Shown here piece by piece: positions 1-6,262 of a stretch of 8,115 nucleotides of DNA; position 1 is the stretch's first letter, and each line of letters begins with the position of its first letter. The notes under the pieces were generated by a model, which was not told the DNA's origin, searched no databases, and worked only from the letters and a program-made list of their open reading frames with translations. The stretch covers positions 1-8,115 of the forward strand of contig JALQWJ010000061.1 of the NCBI GenBank assembly GCA_023258775.1, in the 5' to 3' direction. Source of the DNA: Burkholderiaceae bacterium. GTDB lineage: Bacteria; Pseudomonadota; Gammaproteobacteria; Burkholderiales; Burkholderiaceae_E. The position numbers were made by a program, and so were the translations under genes.

Positions 1-60
1 CGCCAGTCGGCCTCGGCCGCGATTGAGCCTAATGCTGTCGTTATTGCAGTGGCGGCTTAA
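1..60 (+). CDS. 3' fragment of an unidentified gene
   Basis: The first 57 bases read without a stop in the frame that ends at TAA (58-60), giving a 19-residue tail rich in Ala and Val that ends in AVVIAVAA. It stops 6 bp before the ATG of the hydrolase-cyclase gene, which fits two genes on one transcript. The fragment is too short to recognise a family. It could also be a chance open stretch, but its position directly against the next gene on the same strand favours a real C-terminus. Confidence 0.45.
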   Translation, partial: RQSASAAIEPNAVVIAVAA

Positions 61-66
61 AAGGTG

Positions 67-1443
67 ATGAGTCGACGCGAGATAGACTTGTCCTCCGTGG
101 ACGCAAGACCCGAAACGAAATTTGTCATGAGCGGTGAAACGAGCATCGCTTACCAGGTTTTTGGGCGGGGCGATCAAGATTTATTGTACGTTCCAGGAAT
201 CATATCGCATCTGGAGGCGCAATGGGATGACCCTGAGGCCAAGGGCTTTCTACTCGACCTATCCCGACACTATCGTGTGATTATGATTGATAAGCGTGGG
301 CAGGGTATGTCGGATCGCATCGATGGTGCAACGACCCTCGAGGAGCGTATTGATGATCTTCGGGCGGTCATGGAGGCAACTGCGTCGACAGTCGTCAATA
401 TCTTTGCGATTTCCGAAGGCGGTCCGGTGAGTCTATTGTTTGCAGCCACTTACCCTGAAAGAGTTAAGCGGCTTATCCTTTTTGGCGCAATGGCAAAGTT
501 CTGGGGTAGTGCGGACTACCCTTACATGGCACCAATCGAATCGATGCAACAAAGCATCGACACCATCGCCTCAAATTGGGGTAGAGGTCACTTTGCTGAG
601 CGTGCTGGTCCAATTCCAACAGAGGCGTTTAGAAGACCCATGCTCGCTCGCCTTGAACGCATGGCGTGTTCACCGGCTGCAATTAGAAAGTTTCTCGCTG
701 CAAATTCGCTTATTGATGTTCGCCCGATTCTTCCGGAGATCCGGCAAGAATGTCTCGTCATTCAGCGTCGGCATGATCGGATGGTTGGATGCGGGAACGG
801 CCGGTATCTGGCTGATCGAATTGTCCAGGCTACCTACCTCGAACTGCCTGGCACTGCGCACCTGCCGCAATATGATGATTGGTCCGCAATTATTGCTGCC
901 AGTGTTCAGTTTACAGGTCAAGCAAAGGATCAATCTAGCAAAACACGAGTGCTTGATCGGAAGCTGTGTACCGCTCTATTTACAGATATGGTTGGCTCAA
1001 CCAGGCACCTGGCTGAGATCGGTGATCACGCCTGGCGCAGCATGCTCGATCAACATGATGCCATTGTGATGCCGCTCGTGCTTTCCCATCATGGTCGAGT
1101 AATCAAGCATACAGGTGATGGTGTGCTAGCGATCTTTGACGGACCTGTGCGCGCCTTGCAATGCGCGCTCACGATGGTTGAACAATTAAAGACAATCAAG
1201 TTAAGTATCCGAGCTGGCTTGCACGTTGGCGAAGTGGTATTCCGTGGCGATGATGTTACAGGCATTGCTGTCAACATCGCAGCCCGCGTTATGGACCAAG
1301 CCGAATCAGGTGAAGTTCTAATGACGAAGACCATCAAGGATTTAACAGGAGGTAGTCAGATGCGCTTTGAATCTGTGGGCGATCGTGTACTAAAGGGTCT
1401 AAAAGAGCCTTATGAGCTCTTTCGTCATTGCGGCGCTGACTAA
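67..1443 (+). CDS. alpha/beta-hydrolase fused to class III adenylate cyclase
   Basis: A 458-residue two-domain protein, numbered here from ATG 67. Residues 15-285 form an alpha/beta-hydrolase: strand and oxyanion region LLYVPG (39-44), nucleophile elbow AISEGG with Ser116, acid Asp237 (RRHDRMV) and His265 (GTAHLPQY), so the catalytic triad is complete. Residues 298-455 form a class III nucleotide cyclase: metal Asp307 (FTDMVGST) and Asp351 (HTGDGVLAIF), adenine-selecting Lys347 and Asp396 (DDVTG), and transition-state Asn403 and Arg407 (VNIAAR). This set predicts that ATP is converted to cAMP. No signal peptide or membrane segment is visible, so it should be cytosolic. By inference, the hydrolase part binds or cleaves a small ligand and regulates the cyclase. 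GTG 64 is an alternative start; the AAAAGG at 59-64 is very close to both. Met at 127 is unlikely because the conserved PETKFVMSG lead-in lies upstream of it. Confidence 0.93.
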   Translation: MSRREIDLSSVDARPETKFVMSGETSIAYQVFGRGDQDLLYVPGIISHLEAQWDDPEAKGFLLDLSRHYRVIMIDKRGQGMSDRIDGATTLEERIDDLRAVMEATASTVVNIFAISEGGPVSLLFAATYPERVKRLILFGAMAKFWGSADYPYMAPIESMQQSIDTIASNWGRGHFAERAGPIPTEAFRRPMLARLERMACSPAAIRKFLAANSLIDVRPILPEIRQECLVIQRRHDRMVGCGNGRYLADRIVQATYLELPGTAHLPQYDDWSAIIAASVQFTGQAKDQSSKTRVLDRKLCTALFTDMVGSTRHLAEIGDHAWRSMLDQHDAIVMPLVLSHHGRVIKHTGDGVLAIFDGPVRALQCALTMVEQLKTIKLSIRAGLHVGEVVFRGDDVTGIAVNIAARVMDQAESGEVLMTKTIKDLTGGSQMRFESVGDRVLKGLKEPYELFRHCGAD

Positions 1444-1478
1444 TTCAGTATCGCCTAACTATTCATCGAGCATCTGCT

Positions 1479-1973
1479 CTAAAGCGTCGCCTCAAGCCTT
1501 AACAGTGCAAGCTTTCGCTCAAGGCCACCTGCATAGCCCGTAAGCGCACCATGCGCACCAACAACCCGATGGCAGGGCACGATAAGACTTATCGGATTAC
1601 GACCCACGGCTGCTCCGACGGCACGGCTCGCTTTCGGGCGATCGACCTTGGCGCTGAGTTCGCCGTAGCTGACTGTTTTTCCATAAGGGATGCCCCGTAA
1701 GCCTTGCCAGACTGATTGTTGAAAATCCGTTCCAAGACTTAAATCCAGTTCGATCTCAAAACACTTCAATTTACCTGCAAACCAAGCTGCCAACTGCGCT
1801 TCAACCTCATCCAAAAGCTCACTGTTGAGGTTAAATGCTTCAAGCATAAGACGAGGTTGATGCTTCTGCCCGTCGAACCAAAGTCCACACAAACCCGCCT
1901 TTGATGCGGCAATCACCACAGGACCCAAAGGACTTTGAATGCGCTTTGCTATGTGAACATGATCAAATTTCAT
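1479..1973 (-). CDS. ogt: methylated-DNA--protein-cysteine methyltransferase (Ogt/AdaB type)
   Basis: A 164-residue suicide repair protein that moves the alkyl group from O6-alkylguanine (and O4-alkylthymine) onto its own cysteine. The active site PCHRV is intact with Cys134 and His135. Other expected residues are present: Tyr103 (SYGELS), the Arg117 finger in the DNA-binding helix (SRAVGAAVG), Asn126 (RNP), and Glu161 near the C-terminus. Length and order fit a complete one-domain family member: a small N-terminal ribonuclease-H-like domain (about 1-80), then the catalytic domain. Its ATG lies 2 bp after the stop of the Ada-AlkA gene, so the two are almost certainly co-transcribed and may be translationally coupled. 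Ogt supplies the O6-methyltransferase that the fused neighbour lacks. The 3' end faces the hydrolase-cyclase gene in a convergent arrangement. Confidence 0.96.
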   Translation of the reverse strand: MKFDHVHIAKRIQSPLGPVVIAASKAGLCGLWFDGQKHQPRLMLEAFNLNSELLDEVEAQLAAWFAGKLKCFEIELDLSLGTDFQQSVWQGLRGIPYGKTVSYGELSAKVDRPKASRAVGAAVGRNPISLIVPCHRVVGAHGALTGYAGGLERKLALLRLEATL

Positions 1974-1975
1974 GA

Positions 1976-3592
1976 CTATTTACCGATCGAATGCCAGGCG
2001 CGAATCACGGCGTAACTCCGCCAAGGAATCCAAGTCTTTGATCGATCCAGGGTTTGTTGCATAACGCGGGAAGTACCCTGAAGACCTAAAGCCCGATGCA
2101 ATGCAAGGTCGCCTGCGGGCAGCGCATCGCCAGATTTCAAAGCCCGCATCGCGATGTACTGTGCAGTCCACGCTCCAATGCCGGGTAGTTTGCACAGCTG
2201 ATGTACGGTATGTTCAATGGCAGCCTTATCGTGCGCGATGGGCTCAAGCCTTAGCTCACCGGCGAGCAAGGCCTTAGCGACTGAAGCAATGGCGGCTTGC
2301 CGCTGCTTCACAATGCCAAGACTGCCAAGCGCATCACTTGATGCTTGAATGAGAGCTTGCGGTCTAGGAAAAAGCCTTAGATTACCTGGCGCCGCGTTTG
2401 TCGGATTGAGCGATTTGCTTGGTAGAACGACAGGTCGAAGAGGCATGCCGAACCGATCCACAAGACGCTGTGCAAAGATTCGTGCGGCTGCGACGGTGAC
2501 CTGCTGTCCGAGTATGGCTCGCACGGCAAGCTCAAAGCCATCAAAGGCACCAGGCACCCTTAGACCCTCGCCGTCAGGAAAATCAGCGCTCAATTGCGCA
2601 TGAATTAGCGCAGGATCTGCATCGAGATCGAATGCGTCGCGTACGATTTTTAACAAGCGATGAAGCGCAGGCAGTAAGCTTTCGCTAAGGGTTAAGTTTA
2701 GTTGAGGTCTTATTGGATGGAAAATACAGCGAATCCATCCAATTAAAGACTTGCTTGGGGTTTCGTGATGCTCAATGACGATTGTCCGGAACAGTTCATT
2801 GTGGCCAATCAGTTCAAGACCATGGATGGCACGCTGCTGCCAGAAACCGAGCATCGCCTGCACATCGAATGGTGGACGATAGTCGAGACGGACCGTCACC
2901 GAATCGGCGCTCCTCTCGAAACCATGCTTGAAGCCAGCTGCGCGAAGCTGGCTTGGGCTCAGCTGATAGTGCGCTTGAAAACTATCATTGAATCGCCGAA
3001 GGCTTGAAAACCCAGAAAGCGTAGCAATCCTGCTCATCGGTAACTGGCTATCGACAAGCAGTTGCTTGGCCCGCAGTAGTCGTTGGGTTTGTCGATATTG
3101 AAGCGGAGAAATGCCCCAGTAGCTTTCAAACACGCGACGAAGATGCCGATCGCTAATTCCCAGCCTTTGGGCGATCGCAGTGATCGATTGATGACGGTTT
3201 GCATGGCCACTTGCGTATTGTCTGCCACCGTCTAACAGGGCCGCAGCTTCACGTGCCAGGATGACACCCGCATCTTCGCTGCTCCAATGCCTGTTTTCTG
3301 GAGCAAGTTCAGGACGGCATCGCAAACAGGGACGAAACCCTGCCGCTTCTGCTTGAGCAGCAATTGAAAAAAAATGGCAATTTTTCTGTTTTGGAGTCTT
3401 TACACGACAAATCGGTCGACAGTAAATACCGGTGCTGCTCACGCCGACAAAAAAGTAGCCGTCGAAATTCGAATCTTTTGTGCAAATCGCTTCATAGCAA
3501 CGCTCGGTATCGAGCTGTCGTGATCCACGCTGCATTAACTCATCAGGGATTGCAGGCTTCGATGTATCGCTTGTCGTTTGCATCCACAGCAT
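1976..3592 (-). CDS. alkA: Ada-type regulator fused to AlkA 3-methyladenine DNA glycosylase
   Basis: A 538-residue fusion. Residues 31-98 are the Ada N-terminal zinc domain, with Cys58, Cys62, Cys89 and Cys92 at the same spacing as Cys38/42/69/72 of E. coli Ada; Cys58 (GIYCRP) should accept methyl from phosphotriesters. Residues 134-218 are an AraC-type double helix-turn-helix (SRIATLSGFSSLRRFN is typical of Ada). Residues 230-340 match the AlkA N-terminal domain (DYRPPFD). Residues 345-538 are the helix-hairpin-helix glycosylase: hairpin LPGIGAWTAQY (469-479), catalytic Asp495 (LPAGDLAL) and the WRSYA motif from Trp524. All key residues are present. A stretch around 388-404 looks like a small insertion. 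Predicted roles are methyl-damage sensing, activation of repair genes, and excision of N-alkylated purines. ATG 3592 is used; a second ATG at 3583 is possible, and neither has a clear ribosome site. The gene sits 24 bp after selD and 2 bp before ogt. Confidence 0.95.
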   Translation of the reverse strand: MLWMQTTSDTSKPAIPDELMQRGSRQLDTERCYEAICTKDSNFDGYFFVGVSSTGIYCRPICRVKTPKQKNCHFFSIAAQAEAAGFRPCLRCRPELAPENRHWSSEDAGVILAREAAALLDGGRQYASGHANRHQSITAIAQRLGISDRHLRRVFESYWGISPLQYRQTQRLLRAKQLLVDSQLPMSRIATLSGFSSLRRFNDSFQAHYQLSPSQLRAAGFKHGFERSADSVTVRLDYRPPFDVQAMLGFWQQRAIHGLELIGHNELFRTIVIEHHETPSKSLIGWIRCIFHPIRPQLNLTLSESLLPALHRLLKIVRDAFDLDADPALIHAQLSADFPDGEGLRVPGAFDGFELAVRAILGQQVTVAAARIFAQRLVDRFGMPLRPVVLPSKSLNPTNAAPGNLRLFPRPQALIQASSDALGSLGIVKQRQAAIASVAKALLAGELRLEPIAHDKAAIEHTVHQLCKLPGIGAWTAQYIAMRALKSGDALPAGDLALHRALGLQGTSRVMQQTLDRSKTWIPWRSYAVIRAWHSIGK

Positions 3593-3616
3593 CTTAACGA
3601 CTGAGCAATCACTTCT

Positions 3617-4684
3617 TTAGCCATTTTCGGACATCATCACTTCAACCCCAATCGAACCCTTTTCCACTGAGCCGATCACCGTTGCCATCAAGCCTGTGCT
3701 TGCGAAAGCTTGAAATACTTCGGCTTGAGCCGAAGGTGAGCATGCCACCAGCAGACCTCCACTGGTTTGTGGGTCTGTGAGCAAGGCCTGATCCACAGCG
3801 GTAATTCTTGGGCTTAACCTGACTTCGTGACCATAAGCAGCCCAATTACGCTTGGATGCCCCAGTAATATGGCCTTGCTCGGCAAGCATACTTGCTAAGG
3901 GTAATCTTGGGACCTTTTCCCAGTCGATTTGCAAGCAAAGCTTCGCGGCTCGCGCCATTTCGAGCGCATGGCCTGCAAGACCAAAGCCCGTAACATCGGT
4001 CATGGCGTGAACCCCTTCGATTGCACCGAGTTTAGATCCCGCCTTATTTAAGCTGGTCGTTGTTTGCAGCATCTGTTGATAGTCGGACTGGGCCAGTTGC
4101 CCCTTCTTAAGCGCTGCTGCGTAAACCCCTACGCCAAGCGGCTTTCCCAGGATCAGTAAGTCGCCCGGCCTTGCATCGGCATTCCTTTTGACTTGTTTAG
4201 GATGAACCATGCCAAGAACCACAAGGCCATAAATTGCCTCGACCGAATCGATGCTGTGACCACCTGCAACAGGAATCGATGCTTCGCTGCAAATTGACTG
4301 TCCACCTTCCAAAATGCTGCTAATCGTCGTTGCGCTAAGAACATTAATCGGCATACCTACAAGTGCGAGCGCCATGATCGGTGTACCACCCATGGCATAG
4401 ACATCCGAGATAGCATTTGTGGCAGCGATGCGTCCAAAGTCATAGGGGTTATCAACAATGGGCATGAAAAAGTCGGTCGTCGCTACAAGTGCTTGATGCT
4501 CGCTGATCTGATAGACCGCTGCGTCATCGGAAGTGCCTATACCAACCAGCAGTTCCTTGGGAACAGCCATAGCCATCGTGCCTTTGAGCATCTCTGAGAG
4601 TAATCCCGGCGCAATCTTGCAGCCGCAGCCGCCACCATGAGAAAGCGAGGTAAGTGGTGGCTCTTTTGGATTCGTTGTGTTCAT
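3617..4684 (-). CDS. selD: selenide, water dikinase (selenophosphate synthetase)
   Basis: Makes selenophosphate from selenide and ATP, the selenium donor for selenocysteine-tRNA and 2-selenouridine. From ATG 4684 the protein is 355 residues, close to E. coli SelD (347). The catalytic loop HGGGCGCKI carries Cys20 and Lys23, matching Cys17 and Lys20 of E. coli; the first position is cysteine, not selenocysteine. Metal and ATP aspartates follow at the same +3 offset: Asp54 (SDDAAVY), Asp71 (TTDFF), Asp94 (NAISDVYAMGG) and Asp230 (TDVTGFG). The C-terminal signature LLTDPQTSGGL is present. The frame stays open to an ATG at 4849, but that would overlap paiB and add 55 residues absent from the family; GTAGG (4694-4698 on the minus strand) sits 9 nt before the chosen ATG. 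It is the first gene of the selD/Ada-AlkA/ogt run. No selenium-using gene is visible here. Confidence 0.96.
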   Translation of the reverse strand: MNTTNPKEPPLTSLSHGGGCGCKIAPGLLSEMLKGTMAMAVPKELLVGIGTSDDAAVYQISEHQALVATTDFFMPIVDNPYDFGRIAATNAISDVYAMGGTPIMALALVGMPINVLSATTISSILEGGQSICSEASIPVAGGHSIDSVEAIYGLVVLGMVHPKQVKRNADARPGDLLILGKPLGVGVYAAALKKGQLAQSDYQQMLQTTTSLNKAGSKLGAIEGVHAMTDVTGFGLAGHALEMARAAKLCLQIDWEKVPRLPLASMLAEQGHITGASKRNWAAYGHEVRLSPRITAVDQALLTDPQTSGGLLVACSPSAQAEVFQAFASTGLMATVIGSVEKGSIGVEVMMSENG

Positions 4685-4766
4685 ACGATCAAACCTACGG
4701 AAAATCAAAGCGGCGAAAATCGGTATTGTAGGACGCTTAGCTTGTGCCGCCATCGCCAACAACAGG

Positions 4767-4780
4767 CGACAATCTTGTCG
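4767..4780. repeat. inverted repeat upstream of paiB, candidate operator
   Basis: CGACAA-TC-TTGTCG has two perfect 6-bp arms with a 2-bp spacer. It lies 26 bp before the paiB ATG and inside the divergent intergenic region. A symmetrical site here could bind a dimeric regulator acting on paiB, selD or both. The arms are short enough to arise by chance, and no second copy was noticed in the window. Confidence 0.35.
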
Positions 4781-4793
4781 GGTGAGACCAATC

Positions 4794-4798
4794 GAGGA
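4794..4798 (+). promoter_or_regulatory. ribosome binding site of paiB
   Basis: GAGGA lies 8 nt before ATG 4807. It supports that start and, indirectly, argues against the longer selD reading that would run through this region on the other strand. Confidence 0.6.
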
Positions 4799-4806
4799 CT
4801 GTAACG

Positions 4807-5448
4807 ATGTATATCCCAGAGCATTTTGCAATGAAGGACGAGGATGCAATTGTCAAGATCATCCAGTCATATCCCTTGGGCGTTTTGGTCACCCAGACTG
4901 AATCGGGACTTGATGCGAATCACATTCCTTTCGAATTGGATCGCGAGAGGTCGGTATTGGCCGCTCATGTTGCACGTGCCAATCCGGTTTGGGAACAGTG
5001 TCAGCAAGGTGCTGAGGTACTTGTGATCTTCCGCGGTAGCGAAAGCTATATCTCGCCCAACTGGTATCCGACTAAGCACGAAACACACCGTCTTGTTCCA
5101 ACCTGGAACTATGAAGTCGTGCACGTTCACGGGCGATTAACCGTGCAAGACCATGACAAGTTCGTACGCGGCGTGGTTGCGCGGCTCACTAGGGTGCATG
5201 AAGCAGGCGAGCCAAGACCCTGGAAGATGGGCGATTCAGCGCCAGCGTTTATCGATGGCATGCTAAAGGCTATTGTGGGCATTGAGGTGGCGATTACCCG
5301 GATTGAGGCAAAGGCAAAGTTGAGTCAAAACCGAGAACTTAGAGACCGCCAATCGGCTGCCGAGATGCTACATAAGCGAGGGCAGGCCGACATGGCCAAT
5401 GCAATGCAAGCCTTTGAGAAAACAATCGCTCGTGGAGACAAGCAATGA
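4807..5448 (+). CDS. paiB: PaiB-family FMN-binding protein, putative regulator
   Basis: A 213-residue protein that matches the PaiB family along its whole length: start MYIPEHF (1-7), LDANHIPF (35-42), HVARANP (54-60), VIFRGSESYISPNWY (73-87), VPTWNYEVVHVHG (97-109) and KLSQNR (171-176). The fold is an FMN-binding split barrel like that of pyridoxamine-phosphate oxidase. Bacillus subtilis PaiB is described as a negative regulator of sporulation and protease genes, acting with the acetyltransferase PaiA; outside Bacillus the role is mostly unknown. No helix-turn-helix is obvious and no paiA lies in the window, so a regulatory role is only a family label. Its stop overlaps the next start by 4 bp (ATGA), so it is co-transcribed with a second split-barrel flavoprotein. 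Confidence 0.93.
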   Translation: MYIPEHFAMKDEDAIVKIIQSYPLGVLVTQTESGLDANHIPFELDRERSVLAAHVARANPVWEQCQQGAEVLVIFRGSESYISPNWYPTKHETHRLVPTWNYEVVHVHGRLTVQDHDKFVRGVVARLTRVHEAGEPRPWKMGDSAPAFIDGMLKAIVGIEVAITRIEAKAKLSQNRELRDRQSAAEMLHKRGQADMANAMQAFEKTIARGDKQ

Positions 5449-6230
5449 ATCAGGATGATGCTGCAAAAACTTATCCGGTTGACTCAATCAATCAAGTCAA
5501 GAGGCGACACGATCGCGGGTTTTATGACTACAAGACCGTCCATGCGCTCCTTGATGCGGCAACCCTGTGTCACGTCGCCTACGTCATCGATGGGCAACCC
5601 TTTTGCACGCCAACGCTCTTTTGGCGAGAAGGATCAAGGCTTTACTGGCACGGCAGCAGTGCAAGCCGGATGCTGCGTAATCTTTCAGCCGGCGAACCGG
5701 CCTGCCTCACAGTGACTCATCTTGACGCACTTGTGTTGGCTCGCTCCGGGTTTAATCATTCCGCAGACTATCGATCAGTCATGGTCTTTGGCATCGCACG
5801 ACTGGTAGAAGATGATGAAGAGAAAGAGAGAGCGCTGGTGTTAATGGTAGATCGATTATTTCCTCAACGTTCAGCAAGCCTGCGAGCGACAACACGCCAG
5901 GAAATCAAAGCAAGCGCAGTAATTGCTATGAATATTGAGCGGGCCTCGGCAAAGATTCGAGCTCGCGGCGTTGTTGATGATGATGAAGACTACGACTTGC
6001 CTATTTATGCAGAGCGTCTCCCAGTGCGAACAACGCTAGGAGAACCTGAACCATGCCCGCGACTGTGTGAGGGTGTTGTTCGACCTTCAGCGCTCGACGC
6101 CTATCGTGTTGGTCGCTCGCTTGAAGATGCACTGCTTGAGGCCTATTCAAGTATTGCGCATACCCATGCCTCGTATGACGCCGAGGCAAGACCGACTGGC
6201 AAGCTGAAGCGACCCATGACAAGTGTATAA
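5445..6230 (+). CDS. pyridoxamine 5'-phosphate oxidase family (flavin-binding split barrel) protein
   Basis: A 261-residue protein. After a lead of about 15 residues, VKRRHDRGFYD (18-28) opens a split barrel of the pyridoxamine-oxidase-like class often annotated as flavin-nucleotide-binding protein. Typical features are HVAYVIDGQPFCTPT (43-57), LYWHGSSASRML (66-77), the LTVTHLDALVLARSGFNHS stretch (88-106), YRSVMVFG (109-116) and the late segment ERASAKIRARGVVDD (165-179). FMN or a related cofactor is probably bound; the substrate is unknown. The C-terminal 60 residues are polar and lack motifs I recognise. TGGAGA (5433-5438) is a good ribosome site 6 nt before the ATG, which itself overlaps the paiB stop by 4 bp. 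That overlap predicts coupled translation and shared function. It is not pdxH, because the family features are those of the smaller uncharacterised flavin-binding group. Confidence 0.86.
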   Translation: MNQDDAAKTYPVDSINQVKRRHDRGFYDYKTVHALLDAATLCHVAYVIDGQPFCTPTLFWREGSRLYWHGSSASRMLRNLSAGEPACLTVTHLDALVLARSGFNHSADYRSVMVFGIARLVEDDEEKERALVLMVDRLFPQRSASLRATTRQEIKASAVIAMNIERASAKIRARGVVDDDEDYDLPIYAERLPVRTTLGEPEPCPRLCEGVVRPSALDAYRVGRSLEDALLEAYSSIAHTHASYDAEARPTGKLKRPMTSV

Positions 6231-6231
6231 A
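6204..6231 (+). promoter_or_regulatory. weak candidate promoter for the E1 genes
   Basis: TATAAA (6226-6231) matches 5/6 of a -10 box and overlaps the stop of the upstream flavoprotein gene. CTGAAG (6204-6209), 16 bp upstream, matches only 3/6 of a -35 box. If used, transcription would begin near 6238, about 25 nt before the E1 alpha ATG and within the palindrome at 6235-6246. Read-through from paiB is equally possible. Confidence 0.3.
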
Positions 6232-6234
6232 CTC

Positions 6235-6246
6235 TGAATCGATTCA
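6235..6246. repeat. 12-bp perfect palindrome before the E1 alpha gene, candidate operator
   Basis: TGAATCGATTCA is a perfect palindrome in the 32-bp gap between the flavoprotein gene and the E1 alpha gene. It sits just after the candidate -10 box and before the ribosome site AAGGA (6253-6257). That is a usual position for a repressor site. A 12-bp palindrome is expected once or twice by chance in a window this size, so only its location makes it notable. Confidence 0.35.
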
Positions 6247-6262
6247 ATTCAAAAGGATCGCT

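Larger units (their letters stand above)
4685..4806. promoter_or_regulatory. divergent intergenic region between selD and paiB
   Basis: This 122-bp gap separates genes read in opposite directions, so it should hold both promoters. On the minus strand TACAAT (plus-strand 4725-4730) is a 5/6 match to a -10 box and would give a leader of roughly 30-35 nt for selD. I find no matching -35 at 16-18 bp. On the plus strand no convincing sigma-70 promoter stands out for paiB. An inverted repeat (4767-4780) is listed separately. Confidence 0.45.

Noticed and set aside
440..1069. A 209-codon plus-strand frame inside the hydrolase-cyclase gene
   Set aside because: It begins with TTG and reads a different frame of a gene whose catalytic motifs are intact across the same region, with no recognisable domain of its own.
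1468..1479. Small hairpin GAGC-ATCT-GCTC between the convergent genes, as a possible terminator
   Set aside because: The stem is only 4 bp, there is no T-run on either strand, and it runs into the ogt stop codon. No supported terminator is visible in this 35-bp gap.
2349..3007. Plus-strand open frames opposite the Ada-AlkA gene (2349-2603, 2765-3007)
   Set aside because: Their translations have no recognisable domain and lie fully inside a well-supported gene on the other strand; they are antisense shadows.
4703..4712. AATCAAAGCG resembling part of an E. coli Ada box (AATTAAAGCGCAA)
   Set aside because: The match breaks down after AAAGCG, and the element points towards paiB rather than selD. 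Short A-rich matches like this are common by chance.
4685..4849. A longer selD reading starting at ATG 4849
   Set aside because: It would overlap the paiB coding start and add 55 residues before the normal SelD N-terminus. ATG 4684 gives the family length and has GTAGG 9 nt upstream.
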